This document shows positions 1 to 4,938 of a stretch of DNA of 8,739 nucleotides, in pieces. Each line of letters begins with the position of its first letter. The stretch's first letter is position 1. The stretch spans positions 1 through 8,739 of the forward strand of contig JAEXKM010000403.1 in the NCBI GenBank assembly GCA_023445705.1, read 5' to 3'. A program made the position numbers and the translations under genes. Source of the DNA: Pseudomonadota bacterium. Its GTDB lineage: Bacteria; Pseudomonadota; Alphaproteobacteria; Caulobacterales; Caulobacteraceae. The notes under the pieces were generated by a model that saw nothing but the letters and a program-made list of their open reading frames with translations, searched no databases and was not told the DNA's origin.

Positions 1-816
1 GCGTTCACCTACAATGTCGGCGCCATCTTCGAGACGGGCGGCTTCCGGGCGATCATCGACTACTGGAACTTCAAGATCGAAGATCAGATCACCCAGGTGC
101 CGGCCAACGTTGTGGCCACCGCGGTCGCTGGCGTCGGCAACGGCACGCAACTGGTCAACTGCTCCAGCGCCCTGCGCGGCCTGATCACGTTCAACAACAA
201 CAATACCTGCACCCAGGGCGTGACCACCGGCAACGACATCGCGCGGGTTCTGTCGCCCACCACCAACGGTCCAACCATCAAGGCTTCCGGTATCGACGCC
301 TCGGTCGACTATCGCGCCAACGACGTCTGGGGCGGCACGATCTCGGCCGGCGCGGCGCTCAGCTACTACCTGAAGTACGACTACGAGGAGTTCATGTACA
401 ACGGGGTGCTGGTCAACGCCGCGTACCAGGCCAAGGGCTACACCAACTACGACCGCCTGCCGGGCACCATCTCCGACTGGCGGGGCAACGCCTATGCCGA
501 GTTCAATCGCGGCATGCACAACATCCGGACGGACATCACCTTCGTCGACGGGGCTCGGGACAATCGCGCCCCGATCACCGTCCAGAACGCGCAGGGCGCC
601 TTCGTGCCGGTGACCTTCGGTCAGAAGCTGGATGACTTCTACACGGTCGATCTCAGCTACCGGGCCGAACTGCCCTGGGACACCACGGTCACCGCGTCGG
701 TGTTCAACCTGTTCGACCGGGATCCTTCGGCGGCTCGTCTTGAGTTGAGCTACGACCCCTTCGTCGGCAACGTCTACGGTCGCAGCTACAAGATCGGAGT
801 GCGCAAGCGCTTCTAA
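1..816 (+). CDS. TonB-dependent receptor A, C-terminal part only
   Basis: This is the 3' end of a TonB-dependent outer-membrane receptor whose start and plug lie before the window. Frame 1 is open from base 1, so the gene is cut by the window edge and does not start at the in-frame GTG at 97. The 271 visible codons are the last part of the beta-barrel. They include an AFTYNVGA strand, DYWNFK, the penultimate-strand signature LPWDTTVTASVFNLFDRDP and a basic C-terminus ending RKRF; the final aromatic residue is the usual outer-membrane insertion signal. The same landmarks occur in receptors B and C downstream (for example AFTYSVGA and LPWDTTVTASVQNIFDEDP in B), so A is a relative, but its loops differ strongly and it is clearly more distant from either than they are from each other. 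Cysteines at visible residues 54 and 70 match the last cysteine pair of B and C. The substrate is unknown. TBDRs import bulky nutrients using TonB-ExbB-ExbD energy. Confidence 0.93.
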   Translation, partial: AFTYNVGAIFETGGFRAIIDYWNFKIEDQITQVPANVVATAVAGVGNGTQLVNCSSALRGLITFNNNNTCTQGVTTGNDIARVLSPTTNGPTIKASGIDASVDYRANDVWGGTISAGAALSYYLKYDYEEFMYNGVLVNAAYQAKGYTNYDRLPGTISDWRGNAYAEFNRGMHNIRTDITFVDGARDNRAPITVQNAQGAFVPVTFGQKLDDFYTVDLSYRAELPWDTTVTASVFNLFDRDPSAARLELSYDPFVGNVYGRSYKIGVRKRF

Positions 817-841
817 ACGTCAGGCCATCGAGGTCGAAACT

Positions 842-874
842 GAGGCGCGCCTGACCGGCGCGCCTTCTTTTTTG
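842..874 (+). terminator. Intrinsic terminator after receptor A
   Basis: An 8-base-pair perfect stem, GGCGCGCC (844-851) with GGCGCGCC (857-864), encloses the 5-base loop TGACC. A short CTTTTTTT tract follows (867-874). It lies 26 bases after the TAA stop of receptor A. It should end the A transcript and separate it from receptor B. Confidence 0.88.
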
Positions 875-1008
875 TAAGCCGACCACTCGAGGTTGACGCT
901 GCGGCGCCGTTTTCCCGCGAACGCTGCATTATGGCCACACCTCCGCGGCGGGAGTTTGGCGCGGGATGAAACTCACGCGTTAAAAACTTTGAGGTGTGAG
1001 AATGATCC

Positions 1009-1019
1009 GAACGGCGTTC
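1009..1019. promoter_or_regulatory. Candidate operator, palindrome GAACG-G-CGTTC
   Basis: An 11-base palindrome with one central base, centred at 1014 and 284 bases upstream of the receptor B start. The same 11 bases recur in a longer, perfect palindrome upstream of receptor C (4744-4760). Sites of this shape are typically bound by a dimeric helix-turn-helix regulator; which family cannot be told from the site. No regulator gene is in the window. It sits at the upstream edge of the AT-rich stretch where a promoter would be expected. Confidence 0.5.
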
Positions 1020-1123
1020 ATTCGAATTTTGGCCTGATAAAGCTCTTTAAAACCAAAGTCTTCTTTTCATTATTCTCAGACGCGTCGATTTTTCGGTTAT
1101 TCGGTACGCCTCGTTGCATCCAA

Positions 1124-1141
1124 TTTGACTGTTACGTCAAA
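1124..1141. repeat. Inverted repeat TTTGAC-N6-GTCAAA
   Basis: Two 6-base arms, TTTGAC (1124-1129) and GTCAAA (1136-1141), are separated by six bases within the AT-rich leader of receptor B. It could be a second protein-binding site. The left arm contains a -35-like TTGACT, but the following TATACA begins only 13 bases later, too short for a normal promoter. I saw no matching copy upstream of receptor C. Confidence 0.3.
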
Positions 1142-1230
1142 AATATACACCAAACAGGTAAGTGTTTCAACTTTGCAACCCGAGCAACATGGCCCTGGCG
1201 TCTCCGCGGCGTCCCGTGAATGATCGCCAT

Positions 1231-1290
1231 ACTCGGACTTAGACAGGCGCCACATTTCAATCGAGGCGCGGCGTCCGAGTGGGAAAGGAA
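1231..1290 (+). promoter_or_regulatory. 5' leader hairpin abutting the receptor B ribosome-binding site
   Basis: ACTCGGAC (1231-1238) is perfectly complementary to GTCCGAGT (1273-1280). Inside it, GCGCC (1247-1251) can pair with GGCGC (1265-1269) around a 13-base loop. The 3' arm ends at 1280, and the purine-rich Shine-Dalgarno sequence GGGAAAGGAA begins at 1281, with its AAGGAA ending 7 bases before the ATG at 1298. Receptor C has a hairpin in exactly the same place (4856-4900) with different sequence in its 5' arm. Whether it controls translation or stabilises the mRNA is inference. Confidence 0.5.
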
Positions 1291-1297
1291 ACGCTAG

Positions 1298-1321
1298 ATG
1301 TTGAAGAGCAGATATTTCTGC
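1298..1321 (+). repeat. 24-base start segment identical to that of receptor C
   Basis: Codons 1-8 (MLKSRYFC) are base-for-base identical to 4915-4938 in receptor C, although the following signal-peptide codons diverge at once. The segment uses TTG, AGA and TAT, codons uncommon in GC-rich genes. GCAGA (1308-1312) can pair with TCTGC (1317-1321) around the loop TATT, giving a small hairpin just inside the reading frame. Confidence 0.7.
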
Positions 1322-4300
1322 AGTGGGTCGATTTTTGCCGTCGCTTTGTCGCTCGGGATTTCCGGCGCTGCGGCCGCCCAGGACGGCGGCACCGTTGAAG
1401 AAGTGGTCGTCACCGGCTCATTCATCGCCGGCACGCCCGAGAACGCAGCTCTCCCGGTCGACGTGATCGGGACGAAGGAGCTGGAAGCTCGCGGCTCTCC
1501 GACCATGGTGCAATTGATTAAAACCATTCCGTCGTCAGGCGCCGTGATCGGCGAAAACAACCGCTTCGGCTCCGGCTCGGGCGCGGCGACCATCAACCTG
1601 CGCAACCTGAACTCGCCCTCCACCGGCTCTCGGACGCTGGTGCTCTTCAACGGCCGCCGCATGCCGGTGTCGCCCCAGAGCCTGAACTCCGTCGACATCA
1701 ACCTGCTGCCGACGGCCGCGATCGGCCGGGTGGAAGTGCTGAAGGACGGCGCGGCTGCGACCTACGGCTCCGACGCCATCGGCGGCGTCGTCAACTTCAT
1801 CACCCGCACCGACCTGGATGGCTTCGAACTCTCGGGCCAGTACCAGTACATCGACGGCTCGGACGGCGACTACGAAATCAACGGCGCCTGGGGCAAGAAG
1901 TGGGATAACGCCGACGCGTTGATCACCCTCGGCTACCGCCACCGTTCGGAATTGCCGATCTTCAAGCGCGACTGGGCGATCCGCACCGGCGTCGACGGCT
2001 TCAAGGAAAACCCGCTCGGCGGCTGGGCCAGCACCGGCAACCCAGGCCAGTACAACGCCGTCTCGTCCTATACGACCACGGCGGGCGTCCCCGGCTTCAC
2101 GACGGCGGTTCTCGGTTCGGGCCTGCCGGACATCGGTTGCGCGGCCAACGGCGGCGCGCCCTACAACATCTCGACGGTGATCGGTGCCCGCGTGATCACG
2201 CCGGACGCCAATTCCTGCCAATTCCAGTATACGACCTTCGACAACCTGGTTGAGAAGGAAGACCACTTCCAGGCGTACGGTAAGTTCAACTTCGACATCA
2301 CCGACACCCTGTCGGCCAATATCGAAGTGCTCTACGCCATGCACGACACGCCGAACCAAAGCTGGGCGGTCACGGGTCCTAACCAGTTCCCGACCCCGCT
2401 GTCGGCCGGCGGCACCTCGCCGATGCCGGCGACTGCCGCGTCGGACCAGGGCCGCTTCTACATCCCCAACACCAACCCGGGGCTCGCGGCGCTGATCGGC
2501 CAGGTCAACTCCGCCAACTGTAACGGCTCGGTCCTGCCTTACGGCGTCGACGCGGCGAGCTGCTTGACCGCGCTGACCCAGGCCCAGGCGGCCGCGGCCG
2601 TCGCGGCCCAGAACGGCGTCGTGGCCAGCCAGACCTCGTGGCGTCCGATCGGCTTCGGCGGCAACCCCTATACCGAGGACAAGCACGCCCACTACAGCTA
2701 CAAGGTCGACACCTTCCGGGTGTCGGGCGGCTTCAAGGGCGAAGCTCCCTTCGGCATCAAGTGGGACACCGCGCTGACCTATCAGCAGCAGGACTACACC
2801 CGCGTTCAGGAAGACATCTCGGTCAACCGCCTGCAGCAAGGCCTGAGCGGCTTCGCCAGCCGCGCCGGCGCCGCCGACCAGTGCACCGCGGCCGAAACCA
2901 ACAACTGGACCACCAACGCCGGCAACACGGCGATGGGCTGCTACTACTTCAACCCCTTCACCAACGCCTTCGCCGAAAGCACGGCTCAGGTCGGCGCGAA
3001 CCCCTACTACATCGGTTCGAGCACGATCCCCGGCTTCAATGACGCGGCCGCGGCTCGCGCCGAAGTCGTCGACTGGATGGACGAGCGTCTGGTCAACCGG
3101 ATGCAGAACCGCCTGTTCGTGGCCGATGCGGTCTTGAACGGCGAACTGCCCTGGGAACTGGGCGGCGGCTCGGTCAAGTGGGCGGCCGGCGCGCAGTACC
3201 GCTACGACCAATACAAGCAGAACCCGGAAATCCTGCACGACGTGAACGCCACGCCTTGCGTGGACTCTCCGCCGTTCGGCGATGGCCAACCCTACTGCGC
3301 GGTCCCGACTGGTCCGTATCTCTTCAACGCCAACCTGGCCCAGTACAACGTTTCGCGTGAGATCATCTCGGTCTTCGCCGAAACCCTGCTGCCGATCACC
3401 GACGACCTCGAACTGACCCTCGCGGGCCGTTACGAGACCTACGGCGACCAGGGCGAAACCTTCAATCCGAAGGCTTCGGTCCGTTGGCAGGCCATGGACT
3501 GGCTGGCGTTCCGCGGCTCGGTGGGCACCACCTACCGCGCGCCTTCGGCGGTCATCACCACCGACAACTTCACCCGCGGCCTGACCAACGCCAACGGCAC
3601 GTGGCGCGCCAACGACCAGTACGGCAACCCCGATCTGGACGCCGAAACCGCGTTCACCTACAGCGTCGGCGCTATCCTCGACTTCGGCGCCTTCCGCGCC
3701 ACGGTCGACTACTGGAGCTTCGACTTCAAGGATCAGCTGCTCCTCGAAAACGCGACCGAAATGCTGGCGGCCGCCTTCCCCGCCGCTGGTCCGAACGTCT
3801 GCACCAGCACCGATCCGGCCTATGTGGCTCTGCGTTCGCGCTTCACCTTCACCGACGCCGGCTGCGGCCGCGCCAATGTGCAGTCCTACCGGACCCAGTA
3901 CATCAACGGCGGTGACGTGAAGACCTCGGGCGTCGACTTCCAGGCCAACCTGGACGTGGGCGACCTGTGGGGCGGCGCGCTGACCACCGGTTTCGACGGC
4001 AGCTACCTGATCGAGTACAACGAAGACCCCTATTCGGTCGAAGGCGTCCCGACCCCGTCCAACAGCATGCAGAAGCGTGCCGGCACCTATAGGGCCTCGA
4101 TCTTCACCGGCTACAACCGCCTCCGGGCCAACGCCTACGTCAACTGGGCGAGCGGCATCCACAATCTGCGCTGGCAGATGCGGTACATCAGCTCGGTGAA
4201 CCAGACCGAAAGCAACTCGATCGGCCTGGCCATCGCCACCAAGACCACCACCAAGATCCCGGAATACTGGCAGCACGACCTGACCTATCGCGTCGACCTG

Positions 4301-4447
4301 CCGTGGGACACCACCGTCACAGCGTCCGTGCAGAACATCTTCGACGAAGATCCGCCGTTCGCGATCGGCACCCAGTACAACTACGACCCGTCCAGCGCCA
4401 CGCCGCTGGGCCGCGTCTTCGTCATCGGTGCGAAGAAGCGCTTCTAA
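1298..4447 (+). CDS. TonB-dependent receptor B, full length (1049 aa)
   Basis: An outer-membrane TonB-dependent receptor. The ATG at 1298 is chosen because GGGAAAGGAA lies just upstream and a signal peptide starts at once: MLKSRY, a hydrophobic core around residues 10-24, and an alanine-rich cleavage site near residues 24-28. A TonB box-like EEVVVTG is at 34-40. The plug domain spans about 50-170, with LVLFNGRR (114-121), RVEVLKDG (144-151) and a closing VVNFITR (164-170). The rest is beta-barrel, ending in KKRF with a terminal phenylalanine. No STN or carboxypeptidase-like domain precedes the plug, so direct surface signalling through an anti-sigma factor is not expected. Besides Cys8 in the signal peptide, ten cysteines fall in five pairs: 281/307, 408/422, 529/548, 654/667 and 835/856, probably loop disulfides. 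It is a close paralogue of receptor C, with near-identical plugs and long shared loop blocks. It stands alone between terminators. The substrate is unknown; large size and long loops suggest a bulky ligand, but that is a guess. Confidence 0.96.
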   Translation: MLKSRYFCSGSIFAVALSLGISGAAAAQDGGTVEEVVVTGSFIAGTPENAALPVDVIGTKELEARGSPTMVQLIKTIPSSGAVIGENNRFGSGSGAATINLRNLNSPSTGSRTLVLFNGRRMPVSPQSLNSVDINLLPTAAIGRVEVLKDGAAATYGSDAIGGVVNFITRTDLDGFELSGQYQYIDGSDGDYEINGAWGKKWDNADALITLGYRHRSELPIFKRDWAIRTGVDGFKENPLGGWASTGNPGQYNAVSSYTTTAGVPGFTTAVLGSGLPDIGCAANGGAPYNISTVIGARVITPDANSCQFQYTTFDNLVEKEDHFQAYGKFNFDITDTLSANIEVLYAMHDTPNQSWAVTGPNQFPTPLSAGGTSPMPATAASDQGRFYIPNTNPGLAALIGQVNSANCNGSVLPYGVDAASCLTALTQAQAAAAVAAQNGVVASQTSWRPIGFGGNPYTEDKHAHYSYKVDTFRVSGGFKGEAPFGIKWDTALTYQQQDYTRVQEDISVNRLQQGLSGFASRAGAADQCTAAETNNWTTNAGNTAMGCYYFNPFTNAFAESTAQVGANPYYIGSSTIPGFNDAAAARAEVVDWMDERLVNRMQNRLFVADAVLNGELPWELGGGSVKWAAGAQYRYDQYKQNPEILHDVNATPCVDSPPFGDGQPYCAVPTGPYLFNANLAQYNVSREIISVFAETLLPITDDLELTLAGRYETYGDQGETFNPKASVRWQAMDWLAFRGSVGTTYRAPSAVITTDNFTRGLTNANGTWRANDQYGNPDLDAETAFTYSVGAILDFGAFRATVDYWSFDFKDQLLLENATEMLAAAFPAAGPNVCTSTDPAYVALRSRFTFTDAGCGRANVQSYRTQYINGGDVKTSGVDFQANLDVGDLWGGALTTGFDGSYLIEYNEDPYSVEGVPTPSNSMQKRAGTYRASIFTGYNRLRANAYVNWASGIHNLRWQMRYISSVNQTESNSIGLAIATKTTTKIPEYWQHDLTYRVDLPWDTTVTASVQNIFDEDPPFAIGTQYNYDPSSATPLGRVFVIGAKKRF

Positions 4448-4460
4448 GAACTACGGTGGA

Positions 4461-4495
4461 GGGCCGTCTCGAAAGAGGCGGCCCTTCGTCATTTT
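4461..4495 (+). terminator. Terminator-like hairpin after receptor B
   Basis: GGGCCGTCTC (4461-4470) pairs with GAGGCGGCCC (4475-4484) around a GAAA tetraloop: ten base pairs including one G-U. The tract after it is poor, with TTCGTC first and then TTTT at 4492-4495, so termination may be partial. It begins 14 bases after the TAA stop. Its core (GCCGTCTC, then CGAAAG and GGCGGC) resembles the terminator after receptor C, suggesting both descend from one duplicated unit. Confidence 0.75.
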
Positions 4496-4631
4496 CGTTA
4501 CGTAGCCAATCTTCTTGTGGTCGGTATGCGGTCGTCCGGCGTCTGAAATCGGCCGAAAGCGCGGCTTTCCTGCAACAGTTCGAGCCCTTAGTTACCGCGG
4601 CGGCATGCGCGCGGCGCTACCTGGGCGAACC

Positions 4632-4642
4632 GAACGCCGTTT
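4632..4642. promoter_or_regulatory. Degenerate third copy of the candidate operator
   Basis: GAACG-C-CGTTT matches the reverse-complement form of the shared palindrome except at the last base. Its centre (4637) is 115 bases from the centre of the perfect palindrome (4752), about eleven helical turns, so both could face the same side of the DNA. This may be coincidence. Confidence 0.3.
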
Positions 4643-4743
4643 GGATGCGCGTGCGATCAAGCACTTGCTTCTTCGCCAAAAACCCAATCTCCGAAAGGCT
4701 TTCCGCGGGCCAAAGCTTGGCTTGACGCCGCTCCTTGGTTTCG

Positions 4744-4760
4744 AGTGAACGGCGTTCACT
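4744..4760. promoter_or_regulatory. Candidate operator, perfect 17-base palindrome
   Basis: AGTGAACG-G-CGTTCACT: two perfectly complementary 8-base arms around one central G, centred 163 bases upstream of the receptor C start. The inner 11 bases equal the palindrome at 1009-1019 upstream of receptor B. It lies after a TTGACG (4722-4727), so a bound protein could cover the -10 region of a promoter there. The likely binder is a dimeric transcription regulator, identity unknown. Confidence 0.6.
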
Positions 4761-4855
4761 TTCGTAAACATGGCGCCGCTGTTTTGTAGACAACGGTATG
4801 TTGCGGTTCTGAAAAACTGTGGCGTGAGCTGACGCCGCGTTCGATGATCCTTCTG

Positions 4856-4910
4856 CTCAAGAGTCCACAGCTCCCGCGCCAGACGGGGGCGGCTCTCGAG
4901 GGGGAAGGAA
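4856..4910 (+). promoter_or_regulatory. 5' leader hairpin abutting the receptor C ribosome-binding site
   Basis: An extended hairpin. CTC (4856-4858) pairs with GAG (4898-4900); after one A-C mismatch AGAGTC (4860-4865) pairs with GGCTCT (4891-4896); after a 4-base bulge (4866-4869) GCTCCCG (4870-4876) pairs with CGGGGGC (4884-4890) around a 7-base loop. That is about 16 pairs including two G-U. The stem ends at 4900 and the Shine-Dalgarno sequence GGGGAAGGAA starts at 4901, with the ATG at 4915. The arrangement mirrors that of receptor B. The regulatory role is inferred. Confidence 0.55.
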
Positions 4911-4914
4911 ACCA

Positions 4915-4938
4915 ATGTTGAAGAGCAGATATTTCTGC
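4915..4938 (+). repeat. 24-base start segment identical to that of receptor B
   Basis: Identical to 1298-1321, including synonymous positions. GCAGA (4925-4929) can pair with TCTGC (4934-4938) around TATT. Together with the leader hairpin ending at 4900 it flanks the ribosome-binding site and start codon. Confidence 0.7.

Larger units (their letters stand above)
875..1297 (+). other. Upstream control region of receptor B (no gene seen)
   Basis: I see no convincing gene here. The stretch from about 1014 to 1185 is much richer in A and T than the surrounding coding DNA, as expected for a promoter region. It contains the palindrome at 1009-1019, an inverted repeat TTTGAC-N6-GTCAAA at 1124-1141, and a hairpin that ends at the Shine-Dalgarno sequence (1231-1290). 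Two other inverted repeats are visible, CACACCTC (936-943) with GAGGTGTG (991-998) and GAGTTT (952-957) with AAACTC (969-974), but repeats of this size may be chance. I cannot place a good -35/-10 pair. TTGACG at 893-898 and TATACA at 1144-1149 are isolated matches without partners at normal spacing. Confidence 0.6.
4496..4914 (+). other. Upstream control region of receptor C (no gene seen)
   Basis: I see no gene here; open frames crossing it look like continuations of out-of-frame receptor B reading. It holds a degenerate palindrome at 4632-4642, a perfect 17-base palindrome at 4744-4760 and a hairpin ending at the Shine-Dalgarno sequence (4856-4910). TTGACG at 4722-4727 resembles a -35 element, and a normally spaced -10 would then overlap the palindrome, as expected for a repressor site; however, no good -10 is visible. 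Two small dyads, GAAAGC-N3-GCTTTC (4555-4569) and GAAAG-G-CTTTC (4693-4703), resemble each other but are short. Confidence 0.6.

Noticed and set aside
97..99. GTG at 97 as start of the first receptor gene
   Set aside because: The same frame is open and similar to receptors B and C all the way to base 1 (AFTYNVGA and DYWNF), so the gene simply enters from outside the window.
936..998. Nested inverted repeats CACACCTC/GAGGTGTG and GAGTTT/AAACTC
   Set aside because: An 8-base repeat at this spacing has an appreciable chance of occurring in a gap this long, and there is no counterpart before receptor C. Kept only as a note.
893..1219. Open frame of 108 codons on the plus strand in the gap before receptor B
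   Set aside because: It starts with TTG, has no good ribosome-binding site, runs through the AT-rich control region and across candidate operators, and its protein has no recognisable motif or natural composition.
1186..1297. Possible cobalamin or other known riboswitch before receptor B
   Set aside because: I looked for a B12-box-like or TPP-type conserved core and found none. The leader structure is a simple hairpin next to the ribosome-binding site.
1535..4276. 913-codon open frame antisense to receptor B
   Set aside because: It mirrors the coding frame of a GC-rich gene. The translation is dominated by Arg, Val, Ala and Gly with no domain, and a similar but shorter antisense frame lies over receptor C (6742-7920), as expected from codon bias.
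4555..4703. Pair of GAAAG...CTTTC dyads, with a loosely similar TAAAG-CT-CTTTA at 1038-1049
   Set aside because: Arms are only five or six bases with varying spacers, so they cannot be told from chance without comparative data.
4303..4748. Open frames running from the end of receptor B into the gap (4303-4725 and 4515-4748)
   Set aside because: The first begins inside receptor B in another frame and crosses its terminator. The second is short, arginine-rich, without a ribosome-binding site, and ends over the 17-base palindrome.
4784..4793. Short dyad TTGT-AG-ACAA before receptor C
   Set aside because: Four-base arms are too short to stand out, and no copy is seen before receptor B.
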